DNA of 64,000 nt from Heliopora coerulea (Eukaryota; Cnidaria; Anthozoa; Scleralcyonacea; Helioporidae), in NCBI GenBank assembly GCA_030142905.1, contig JASJOG010000059.1, forward strand, positions 229,001-293,000, given 5' to 3'. A model generated the notes under the pieces. That model saw only the letters and a list, made by a program, of their open reading frames with translations, ran no database searches and was not told the DNA's origin. Position 1 is the first letter of the stretch. Each line of letters begins with the position of its first letter. A program made the translations under genes and the position numbers. Positions 22,496 to 32,440 of the stretch are shown here, piece by piece.

Positions 22496-22723
22496 ATGCA
22501 AGAGAAAGAAATTATGAATGAAGTATATGATTCCTTATTGGTAACTGCTGGAGTAGTAGGATTGTCAATTCTGTCTAAAAGACTGTTGAAAGAAAAACTG
22601 ACGGATGCAACAGATTTCCGTGATGCAGGAAAACTAGCGGCTGGTGTCGCAGGAAGCACATTATTAGTAAAATGGTAACAGAATAAGAAATATATTCCAA
22701 CTGATCCATTTAAATCTAATTAA
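22496..22723 (+). pseudogene. Small Polinton membrane protein
   Basis: About 75 codons with one in-frame TAA at 22676-22678. Shares with 53260-53493 the start KEIMNE.YDS, two hydrophobic stretches (LLVTAGVVGLSILSKRLL and LAAGVAGSTLLVKW) and the C-terminal motif P.DPFKS. Two short membrane helices are likely. Function unknown, conserved in both elements and always next to the gene that follows. Confidence 0.62.
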
Positions 22724-22729
22724 TTATAT

Positions 22730-23580
22730 ATGGAATTAGTTGGAGGATTTTTACAGACAACATTTGCAGCTGTTTCATTCACAGGTGCTGGATATTTGTT
22801 CAAAATGTTTGACAAAAATGGATATGAAAAAGAAATGAAACGTCATAATTTAACAATGGATGAACTACAGAAAGCAAAAGATGAATTCAATGAAAAGGAA
22901 GTAAAAAAATATAATAGAATCCAAGAATTGTCAGATGCAAACGCAGATATAAATGAAATTAATAAGTCATTAGATGAACTGAGACAGATTCAATCAATGA
23001 AATATAAAAAACCACAATTAAATGATTTTTGTAAACCATGTGATGAAATGAAGGAATATTAAGGATGGGCGATACCAGCTTTTTTAATTCGATACAATAC
23101 CGGTTCGGTGTTGCCCTTTTCTTCCGATATCGATGTCGATATCGATATTTATGCAACATAAGAAGCGAAAACAACAAAGGGCAATTTTTTTATTCACCAA
23201 CAACAGTAATACTGTAATAGCAAACAATACATTAACCAACAAATGTGCCAAGTATGGCAAATAACTCAACTTTGATAACACACCGGTATTCTATTAACTC
23301 TGCCATTAATTTATCTTTCAAATTTCGAAATTCATCTTTCAAAATAACACGCTCTTTGCTTAATTCTCTTTGTTGTTCATGCTGAATCCGCTGACCAAAA
23401 GGTAAAACATCGCCGGCTCAGTCGTATCGAAACAATCGATATTTCTCGCCAGTATCGATACTTTTCTTCAAGACCCTGGTACCGACGATATCGAATATTT
23501 GGTATCGGTATCGGCCCATCACTAAGGAATATCAATAGATAACAGTGGTTATTTACTTTTTAAAGTGGTTTAAATAAATA
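22730..23580 (+). pseudogene. Coiled-coil membrane protein, interrupted by a hAT MITE
   Basis: Starts MELVGGFLQTTFAAVSFTGA (N-terminal hydrophobic segment), followed by a long charged coiled coil containing LSDANADINEINKSL. The partner at 52808-53236 shares GAGFLF, KRHNE.L and the SDANADINRTN block. The MITE (23060-23524) entered at codons EMKEY, duplicating AGGAATAT; beyond it an in-frame stop follows at once, so the partner's C-terminal membrane segment is lost. Role unknown. Confidence 0.62.
23060..23524. mobile_element. hAT-type MITE with perfect 8-bp duplications
   Basis: 465 bp, flanked by AGGAATAT at 23052-23059 and 23525-23532. Ends read TAAGGATGGGCGATACC on the left and, reversed, TAGTGATGGGCCGATACC on the right. 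Internal CGATATCGATGTCGATATCG-type repeats are seen near both ends. No coding capacity. 8-bp duplications point to the hAT superfamily. Confidence 0.88.
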
Positions 23581-23597
23581 TTACTATAGTATGGTAT

Positions 23598-24084
23598 ATG
23601 CAGAATACTGCACTGTATTGTAAGGATTATAATGTAAACAGAATTGTTGCTGTTGGCTATTATACATGTCCAAAATGTGGTGTTATAAGTAATAATTATT
23701 TAACTTATAGTGGAAAATGGATTGAAAATATATGGATGAAATATAAGAAGAAGACTGTCCATAATAGAAGCAAATGGATGTATAAAAGACTGCGGGAATG
23801 TATTGATAGAAGGTATATTAACATTATAGATGATTTTTAGAAAGTTTTGGATGTTATGAGAAAGGAAAAATTAATAACTGGAAAGAATATAGCAAGATAT
23901 AATTATTACATTATAAGACTGTAGTAGAACAGGAATTCCATTAAACCGTCATTTAAAAGACTTGATTGAATCCGAGACGAAGAATAAATTTGATGAACGT
24001 TTGTTTGGAATCGTCTATAAGAAATTAGAATGGGATAAAGATTGCAATAGTCCAAACTTTTTAAAGTGGCTTAAAGGAGCTTAA
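23598..24084 (+). pseudogene. Zinc-ribbon protein, possible VLTF3-like late transcription factor
   Basis: The first frame (23598-23838) has one CxxC pair (YYTCPKCGVISNNYL) then KKKTVHNRSKWMYKRLRECI and IINIIDDF-like helix; after a stop it continues with KNIARYNYYIIRL, and after a frame change with GIPLNRHLKDLIESETKNKF and RLFGIVYKKLEWD up to 24084. The order zinc ribbon, Y/K-x-x-x-x-H-x-x-x-W helix, and a later tyrosine-rich helix recalls the poxvirus VLTF3 family found in large DNA viruses. This is pattern memory, not an alignment, and only one clear CxxC is seen. It sits between the coiled-coil gene and polymerase B. Not found in Polinton-2. Confidence 0.38.
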
Positions 24085-25067
24085 AGAAATAATCATATAA
24101 TATACTATAGATAGACACATACAATATAAATATCACCAGATATACAGATCTTAGTGAGGAATTTCGATTTACTAATAAAAAAAAACAATTGAGTTTTTTA
24201 AGAATAATATGTGTAGAAGTCTTTTTGTAACAGTAAAAGTTGTTTCTTATGTAAATAAGAAACTCTGGAGAAGAAAAACTTTTAAGAGTACTATAAAAAC
24301 ATAAAAAATAAATCATCTGCAAGAAAAATATTAACAGAAGCAAATAAAGAGATTCTTAGTTATTTCGATTTTTATGGAAAATATCGGATCCTAAGTCATA
24401 AAATTGAATTCGTTTTTGATGAGACTGATGTGACTTCTATTATTACCAAAAAACAAAAAACATTAAAAGGTTATGTGGAAAGTTACAATTCCAAGAATTC
24501 AATTCAAAGAAGTCCGAGATTCACTAGTGGAATTATTGTATGATAAAACACTGCATAAATACATTCAACGCCTGTCGTAACACTTAAGAAAGAAAGTCAA
24601 TCCGCAGGTATAATATATAAAACCGCTTATTTTAACTGTAAAACAAAAACCATATTATCTGCATTTGATATTGGATTAGATGAGGCTAATTCAGATATTC
24701 TTAATGTTATTGATGTTTAAATGTCTGAAGGATCTGGATGGACAATAGAAAGGATAGAAAAATATTTTATTAATTTTGTTAAATATCAACCATTAAAAGG
24801 CAGTTCTTATGTGAAATTACCGAAAGAATTACAAAATAGTTTAAAAGATCTTATTAATATCCAAAATAAGGATAATGAATGCTTTAGATGATGCCATATT
24901 AGATATTTAAATCCACAATATAAAAATCAACAAAGAATAAAAGATACTGACAAAGAATTTATCAATAAATTATATTACACTAATGTGGAATTCCCTGTAA
25001 TGTTAAAAGATATTCCAAAGATAGAAAAACAAAATAATATAAATTTGAATATATTTGGCTGGAAGAA

Positions 25068-25078
25068 CAGCTTAGCTG
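25068..25078. repeat. CAGCNNNGCTG palindrome in polymerase B
   Basis: CAGCTTAGCTG within AACAGCTTAGCTGTT, a complete 15-bp interrupted palindrome encoding NSLAV. One of thirteen sites listed in the findings. Confidence 0.65.
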
Positions 25079-25631
25079 TTAAAACTCCTTTTCCGATTTA
25101 TATATCAAAAGAAAGGCATAAGAAGGTCATGAATCTATTGTTATATAAGAACCATTATGTTCAAATAAATAACTTTAACAGATTCATGTATAACTATACA
25201 AAACACAAAGATAAAAAACACTTTTGTATGTATTGTCTGCAATGTTTTCGCGGTGAACATACTCTTGAAAAACTTAAGAAGAACTGTATAACTGTATATG
25301 GTTAGCAAGCAATAAATATGCCAAATGAAGGGAAAAAAGTGTAAATTAAAAACTATCACAAACAATTACAAGCACCTTTTGTTATTTATGCAGATTTTGA
25401 AGCAATTGTAGAGAAAATTCATGGAGTTAAAAATAATTCAGGTAACTCATATACAGATGCATATCAAAAGAATAAAGATTGCAGTTATGCTTATAAAGTA
25501 GTAGGTTGCTATTATGATAAGTACAGTAAACCACTAGAATTATACAGAGGACCTGATGCGGTTTATAAATTCCTAGAAAAGATGTTAGAAGAAGAAAAAT
25601 GGTGTAAAGAGACATTGAAGAAGCATTTTAA

Positions 25632-25642
25632 CAGCAGAGCTG
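25632..25642. repeat. CAGCNNNGCTG palindrome in polymerase B (second)
   Basis: CAGCAGAGCTG within AACAGCAGAGCTGCT, encoding NSRAA between KKHF and the TLEITEDEE segment. Confidence 0.65.
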
Positions 25643-27847
25643 CTAAGACATTAGAAATAACAGAAGATGAAGAAAAGAACTTCAAAACATCTGAAAGTTG
25701 TCATATTTGTGGAAATAAATACATGCCGTGCGATATTAAAGTTAGAGACCATTGTCATATCACTGGTAAGTATAGAGGTTCTGCGCATCAGAAATATAAC
25801 ATAAATTATAAATTAACAGAGAAAATACCAGTAATATTCCATAATTTATGTGGATATGATAGCCACTTTATAATGCAAGAGATTGGAAAATTTAATAGGA
25901 AAATAAATGTTATACTAAATAATATGGAAAGATACATATTATTTATGTTAGGTAACCATCTTGTATTCTTGGATAGTTTCCAATTTATGTCAAGAAGTTT
26001 AGATTATTTAGCAAGTTGTTTGCCAATTGAGGCATTTAAATATACAAAAGAAGCATTTCTAATAGAGGAACAGTTTAATCTTATGGAGCAGAAAGGTGTC
26101 TATCCAAATGATTACATGGACAGTTTCTACAGCTTTGAAGAAACAGAAGTACCTTCTAAAGAACAATTCTATAGTATATTGAATGACGAACATATTACAG
26201 ATGATTCATATAAACATGCTCAAAATGTCTGGAGTACTTTCAGTATGCAGAACGTAGGAGAATACCATGATTTATACCTTAAAACTGATATCCTTCTATT
26301 GGAAGATGTATTTAAGAATTATAGAAAAACCTGTATGCAGTACTATAAATTGGATCCATGACATTACTTCACTTCTCCTGGTCGTGATTGGGATGCTATG
26401 TTGAAAATGACTGGCATTGAATTGGAACTTTTAACAGATATTGATATGTTCCAATTTATTGAAAAGGGAATGAGAGGAGGAATATCCTACATTGCAAATA
26501 GACATGGATCCACAAATAAAAAATATATGAAGAACTTTAAAACAAAACAAAGATTGCAAATATATAATGTACCTAGATGCAAATAATTTATATGGATGGG
26601 CTATGAGTCAATCATTACCTACTGGAGGATTTAAATGGAAATATCCAAATAAAGTACAACTAAGCAGTTACACAGAATACTCAGAAAAAGGACTGTTGTT
26701 AGAAGTAGGCTTGGAATATCCTAAGAAATTACATGACCTGCATAACGACTATCCATTAGTACCAGAAAAAAGGCTGTAAAGAAAGAATTATCCAGATATT
26801 GTAAAATAATACAGAAGAAATATAAAATATCTGTGGGACTTGTAAGTAAATTAATAACAACATTAAATGACAAGAAAAAGTACGTTATACATTACAGAAA
26901 TTTGCAATTGTATTTATCCTTAGGAATGAAATTGCAAAAGATTCACAGAGCATTAGAATTTAATCAATCAAAATGGTTGAAAAATACATAGATTTCAACA
27001 CTAAAAAGAGAACAAATGCCAAGAATGCCTTTGAGAAGGACTTTTATAAATTAATGAATAATGCCGTTTATGGTAAAACTATTGAAAACTTAAGAAAACT
27101 TGTAGATGTCAGATTAATTACAGATCAAAAGAAATTAACGAAGATAGTATCAAAGATAACATACGTAAGTAGTAAAATCTTTAATGAAAACCTTGTTGCT
27201 GTCCATAAGATAAAAGAAATATTAACATTAAATAGAACTGCTTATGTTGGAATGTGTATATTAGAACTCTCAAAGACTCTTATGTATGATTTCCATTATA
27301 ACACAATAATGAAAATGTATGGACATGAAAATGCAAAATTATTATTGACAGATACAGACAGCTTAATGTATGAAATAAAAGCAGAAGATGTATATAATGA
27401 TCTCTACAAGAAGAAAGACTTATTTCACAACAGTGACAACTCTATTGACTCTCCTTTTTATTTTAAAAAGAACAAAAGAGAAATAAGAAAAATGAAAGAT
27501 GAAACAGCAGGTATTCCAATAGTAGAATTTATAGGACTACGAAGTAAAATGTATAGTTATATGAAAGACAATGAAAAAGGTGGTAAAACAGCCAAAAGTG
27601 TTAAGAAAAATGTAATAAAAAAAGACATTACACATAAACACAATAAAGATACATTGTTTGAGAAAAAGCAAATGCATCATAAGATGAAAACGATAAGAAG
27701 TAACTTACATGACATAGGAAGTTATGAGATCAATAAGGTCTCACTGTCATGCTTTGATGATAAGCGTTATTTGTTAGATGATGGCGTTAGTAGCTCGTAT
27801 GGTCATTATAAGATAATTGAGTAAATTTAAAAAGAACCAATCATATG

Positions 27848-28035
27848 AAAAGTGCGCAATCTACTCAACAAAGAGTAGTGTAGAATATGGGGGGTACTTT
27901 TTTCATTTTAAAAAAAGCAGATTTCATGAAGAGACACATTGGGCCCATTTCGTGGAAAACGCGTATTTCCACTAAATTACTAAAAAAGTGCACCTAACGG
28001 GCAAGTGTGTTTGTACCCCTCATCTCTATACTACT
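27848..28035 (-). repeat. Polinton-1 right terminal inverted repeat
   Basis: Complement of 3103-3288 with mismatches; ends CATCTCTATACTACT, followed by the target duplication TAGATC. Confidence 0.92.
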
Positions 28036-28379
28036 TAGATCGATTCTGACAATTCTACTGCTTATCAATGGATGTTCATAGCAAGATCTTGCATTAATTG
28101 CGATCTTGAGATATTTCGAGTCTTTTTTCAATCAAACTTTTAACTCATTTTGCTTTAAAAGAAGATTTTTTTATTAGATAGCCAGGCTTTCCGTCTTAAA
28201 ATTGGAGCATTTTCAAAGGTTACCAGTCGGATATTAGCATCACGGACAGCCCATGAGTGAAAATTTTTTTTCATATTTTTTGTCTTAAAAAACTGATAAA
28301 TTCTATATTATCTCAAAGTTGGTTAAATATGTCTATTAGAAGTGCTATGAAGAAGATTTATGCTAAGTATTCATCCGGA

Positions 28380-29460
28380 GGTAAACCCCTTTGTTGACCA
28401 AGATGAAACGAATTACGAAACGGATGAAATAAACAAAGAAAACATGACTGAGTTCTGCATTTTTATCGCTGACCAAAAATCGGAAAATACAAAACATAAA
28501 ACAAAATACGACAAGCAAACCTTTTGCAAGTTTTGGTCGAAAGAAGAAAGAGAAGAGAGAAATAAAAAAGACGTACTTTTTCCAAGGTAAACCATCAATA
28601 GAAAAGAAAATTGGCGTACAAACCTGCAACTCTTGCGTATTTTCAACTAAGCATTCAGTGGCACCTCAATACAAAGGGCTCAACGGTAAATTTACACAAA
28701 GACGACTTTAAACTTCTGTGAGAGGTTTTAAAATCCGGACGAAAGCATTTCTGGTCGAATACGGTAAAGGTCATCATGCACAAATCACTCGAGAAGTGTG
28801 AAAGACTGAAGAGGACAACTGTTTTGCCGAAGGATAATTTGGTGACCAAAAACAAGTAGCTTTGCAGCGAGTTACCTGGTGGCTGTTTACCTTGCATTTT
28901 TCTTTCGAGCCAAAAACACATCCTAACGTCTTCAGTGGGGCGACATTTCCTAGGGAAAAATCCTGATTAAGGCGACGAAATCTTTGTGTGGAAAGGGGAG
29001 AAAGCATCCAAAGGCTCTCATGGCCTGGACAACTTTTCTGGACGATGAGTGTGCTATCCCACTTTTCAAATAATTGATCATGAACACTGTCCGGTTAAAT
29101 ATTGCAAAATGTTCAAAAGTAATCGTCCTACAGAGATAAATGAACTAGAATCTTCATTCTACTTTCCCAATAAACACCAATTAAATCCAGGCGATAGTAT
29201 TTGGTAAAAGAAGTTTCCCTTAGGGAAGAATGGAGTTGGGAAGCTACTTTTCAAAGCTGTTCAAAATAATTCCGTTCGCAGAACTTGTATTTCAAAGCTA
29301 CTCGATTCAGACGTACCAGCGATTGTATAGCTCAGGTAAGTGGTTACCAGGTCATGAAAAGTCCCAAGATTTATACAAATCGGCATCTATTCGACATCAG
29401 CGAAGAACGTCGTTTTAATATACTTAGTTGCTTAGCAAATGTCCTGACAGCAAGCGAGTT
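28380..29460 (+). pseudogene. Crypton-type tyrosine recombinase relic, left copy
   Basis: Scattered frames match eukaryotic Crypton/DUF3504 tyrosine recombinases. N-terminal part: FCIFIADQKSENTKHKTKYD near 28450. Later: AWTTFLDDECAIPLFK near 29020 and the C-terminal block KSQDLYKSASIRHQRR near 29357-29405, the region around the active-site tyrosine. Many stops. These enzymes move DNA by site-specific recombination; this copy cannot. Confidence 0.62.
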
Positions 29461-29837
29461 CCCTTAAGTCTTTTGTTCATATAAATCAGAAAGAACCAAG
29501 ACAATCCGTTGCTGCAAAAAGTGAACAGTTGGCAAATGCATATTCCAAGGAGCTAACTTTAAGAACTACTCTTTCAAGTCATAAATTGTTCAGTTACTGA
29601 GGTGGCCCTCAAAAGAGAAACCAGCCGCAGGCATCAAGAAAGACATTTCCTTTGCCGGTCTTAAATCAATTACTGGCTTCAGTGTTCAAATAATGTAAAC
29701 AACTTGCGGGAAATCCATACAAGGGAAAAAAGAACAAGACCAAATCGATTTGCTTCAATACGGTAGCTAAGTATGGTTTGGTCAACAACATACCAGTCTC
29801 CGAGCTTGAACACGGCATTTTTGAGTGACCGGAATCC

Positions 29838-29839
<2 letters not shown>

Positions 29840-29873
<34 letters not shown>
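29840..29873. repeat. (TA)n microsatellite at palindrome inner edge
   Basis: Seventeen or so TA units. Similar (TA)n tracts mark the matching inner edge of the right arm (32228-32330, 32440-32457). Confidence 0.95.
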
Positions 29874-29877
<4 letters not shown>

Positions 29878-29879
29878 AC

Positions 29880-29992
29880 ATACATACACAAAGCGGAAAT
29901 TAATCTCCCTAGTCACCACGCGCGTGACAGGACTCCATGCACGTCGAGATTAGTACCCTCGAACCGAGCTTCGCTCGGTGGGCGAGGGGAAT
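29880..29992. repeat. Inner inverted repeat of the palindrome, left
   Basis: Matches the complement of 32110-32215: CTAGTCACCACGCG, CACGTCGAGATTAGTACCCTC and CTTCGCTCGGTGGGCGAGGGG. GC-rich against its surroundings, with a small perfect hairpin around CGAGCTTCGCTCG. Confidence 0.75.
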
Positions 29993-31049
29993 ATAATAAT
30001 AATCATATTAATTGTAATAAAATTAAAAATAATAATTACAGCAATAGTGTTGAGAATAACGATAATCACCAGGATAAAATGGCCATAACCATAAGATGAC
30101 ACGCAAGTGCCAATGTTAATGACGACATATGAATAAGTAAAACAAGAGGGACAAGAAAATTAGGAGTACAACAAACGTAATGGTTCTAGTAATTATCATA
30201 ACATATGTATTAGATAATTTATTTTGAAATATTAGTGTATGAATTACTATTGCTTATTTTTTAATACCTGAATTTTGAAATATCAGTTGAAATCACGCAA
30301 GTTTGATTAGTGAGTAGCTGAGAAATCTAGGCAAGAGCAAAATTTAGAATTACAACAATGTAGCAAGAATTTGAATTTGTGATTGAGTAATGTCAACACA
30401 ACCCAAAGAGTATTACTCTGATGAAATGTAATTTTATCCGATTTTACATAGGCTGTCTTAAAACTATCCTTGATTACCAGAACTGGAGTAAATTTATCCT
30501 GAAAATGTTCTTGGCTCAACAATCGCAAAATTAAAACAATGATGAACTATCTTTATTTCGATGTAATAGTTCAGACACGCTTTTTAGTGTTTCATTAGCT
30601 CGTTGTCTGTTGAAGTGCAAGGAAAAGGCTGTAGCAGATGTTTGGCAACTGAGGCTGTCCTCAAAATTTTCGCAGATCAAGTCCTTAAAAATTGGTTTAT
30701 TTGTAAGGTAAAAGAATGCCCAACTTCAAAACTGAATAAGTTTCAATACATTTTGTTGTACAGTACATCACATTTCCGCAGTTTTTGGATTAGCTTGACT
30801 CATCGTTAGGTTGACACTTGTTAAGAAATCAGGGCATTACTGGTAACCTGAGAACTTGGTCATGCGGTTTGCGAAAAAGAGTGAATTTTATTTATGACGT
30901 TGATGATCGTCCGAAGAGACGTGAAACTTTGAGTAACGACTAAGAGTTTTAAGCTTATTTATTTACTATCTGCTTTATCTTATAAGATATTGAGCACTCT
31001 ACGTAAAGTCAATATGGAAACTTTCTTACTGTATATATATATATATATA
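29993..31049. other. Interior of palindrome, non-coding; Penelope-like terminal sequence
   Basis: No gene seen. Around 30890-31020 the sequence TGATGA, a CGTC/GACG stem and GAAAC (30901-30926), followed by AAGATATTGAGCACTCT, resembles a decayed hammerhead plus Penelope terminal repeat; related sequence recurs at 31965-32075, 35305-35370 and 35795-35815. Confidence 0.45.
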
Positions 31050-31933
31050 CAGGGATTATAAATTTGACACTTCCTTTGGAGTCATTTTGACTTCCTGCTT
31101 TGAAATTTTGGAGTCATCTCAGAAATTCTGGAGTCATTAAATGTGACAATAAAAAGGGACTAAAATATTGAAAAAATGCATACTTCATTCACTGTACCAA
31201 CTTTCTACTTTGTAGCTGAAAACAAATTTATTATTTTAATATTTATTCACACCAAAACACAATACAAAGAACTTTGTATACCTTAAAGCATTGATTGCCA
31301 GTAATTTTAAACAGTGGCCAAAAATTACATAAACATCTTTTGGTTTCTCCACAAAAACAAATTCAAATCATTGATATTACAACTCAACGGACAATTTATC
31401 CTAAGAGGTACTTAAATATCTGTTACTATCTGCTCTGTTAAAATCTGAAAATGTTTCAGCAACCAAGTGAAAGAGGAAAGTAAAATAAGTTACTGTAATA
31501 TCTTGTGTGAACAAGATATTATAACAAGATATTTATTGTTCATCTGCCCCTGCGTGCTTCCTGTCACTGCTTCACACAGCCATCAACCAGACCATCCATA
31601 TCAGGCGACGGCAGTGTTGGGTAGGTATGGTACTTCATGTATGTTACCATATCTCGAACCACGACTCAATTCAAGATGGCGGCCAAGAGCGGGCAAGTGG
31701 AACGATCATTCATCAATGTAATTATATATATTCATCTTATTTAAAAAAAATTTTTCCTGAAATTAGTTCCTAAGAAAGTATTCTATGTTCTAAGAATAAC
31801 CAGAAATGGTCTGCTTTTGAATATTTCATGTATTATTTTCTGGAGTCAAATTGACTACGGTCGTATGTTTTTTAGAGTCATTTCAACATTTTTGGCGTAA
31901 AATACGCCCAAATTGGCGTATTTGTAATCCCTG
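31050..31933. mobile_element. Non-autonomous hAT-like element
   Basis: Terminal inverted repeats CAGGGATTATAAAT and, reversed, CAGGGATTACAAAT, set in a (TA)n tract so that TATATATA flanks both ends (8-bp duplication possible but uninformative). Interior has TGGAGTCATTTTGACTTC-type repeats near the ends and no transposase. Confidence 0.68.
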
Positions 31934-32221
31934 TATATATATAGTCGAATGATTTATCAACGATTCTAAAAGTGCTCAATATCCTGGAAGATAGAGCAAA
32001 ATAGATGAAATGTTACTAAAGAATGTTCGTTGTTACTATTAATTTCACGCTCGTAGACGATCTTCAGACAACTGGAAAAAATTCGGTCGGATTGCTCTTG
32101 TATAGAAGTTATCCCCTCGCCCACCGCGCGAAGCGTGGTGCGAGGGTACTAATCTCGACGTGCGTGGAGTTCTTTTACACCCGTGGTGACTAGGGAGAAA
32201 AATTTTCACTTTGTGTATCTA

Positions 32222-32282
<61 letters not shown>

Positions 32283-32293
32283 ATATGTATATG

Positions 32294-32332
<39 letters not shown>

Positions 32333-32440
32333 GGATGAAACAGGCTGTAGTGACTTTTTGAGGTAAGCGATATAATCCCATTTGCTCTTTCTTTGCGTTA
32401 TTGAGCCCTCTTTGCATTTCGTAAACCTAAACGTTCACGT
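31934..32440. repeat. Penelope-like terminal relic, inner inverted repeat and (TA)n
   Basis: The minus strand of 32041-32068 carries CTGAAGA and GAAAT around a GATCGTCTACGAGCG stem, a decayed hammerhead-like motif. 32110-32215 is the inverted partner of 29880-29992. 32228-32330 is a long (TA)n tract. Confidence 0.55.

Larger units (their letters stand above)
24170..27824 (+). pseudogene. POLB: Polinton DNA polymerase B (protein-primed type)
   Basis: Would replicate the element from its ends. Blocks in order: an N-terminal region in broken frames (24170-24720), then EGSGWTIERI and YQPLKGSSYVKLP near 24730-24830; a CxxC-like finger (HFCMYCLQCF); exonuclease motifs VIYADFEAI (Exo I) near 25384, VIFHNLCGYDSHF (Exo II) near 25830 and YHDLYLKTDILLL (Exo III) near 26266; polymerase motif A YLDANNLYGWAM near 26568, motif B KLMNNAVYGKTIENL near 27050 and motif C LLTDTDSLMYE near 27340; final open part to 27824. 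An HNH-like CxxC...DHCH segment (CHICGNKY, RDHCHITGKYRG) lies between Exo I and II. At least five stops or shifts (e.g. 25303, 26359, 26586, 26777). Catalytic motifs are all readable. Confidence 0.9.
3103..28035 (-). mobile_element. Polinton/Maverick element 1
   Basis: A 24.9-kb DNA transposon bounded by inverted repeats starting AGTAGTATAGAGATG on the left and its complement on the right. It is flanked by GAGATC (3097-3102) and TAGATC (28036-28041), a 6-bp target duplication with one mismatch; 6-bp duplications are the family rule. It holds the Polinton core set: integrase, capsid-like protein, A32-type ATPase and polymerase B. Genes on the minus strand occupy 3323-13586, those on the plus strand 13614-27824. 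A Penelope-like element, a LINE, a BEN-carrying element and a hAT MITE are inserted into it; without them it is about 14.4 kb. Every long gene is broken, so the copy is not autonomous. Confidence 0.93.
28036..29875. repeat. Left arm of large palindrome (Crypton-like unit)
   Basis: About 1.84 kb that is the reverse complement, at moderate identity with indels, of 32440-34290. Shared landmarks: TCTGACAATTCTACTGCT near the outside, CATCCGGAGGTA, and TCTCCGAGCTTGAACACGGC to GGAATCCATG near the inside. Together with 2975-3102 it forms one arm, split by Polinton-1. Confidence 0.82.

Noticed and set aside
24071..24343. Minus-strand frame of 90 codons
   Set aside because: It is antisense to the decayed N-terminal region of polymerase B; its Phe/Leu-rich product reflects AT-rich antisense sequence.
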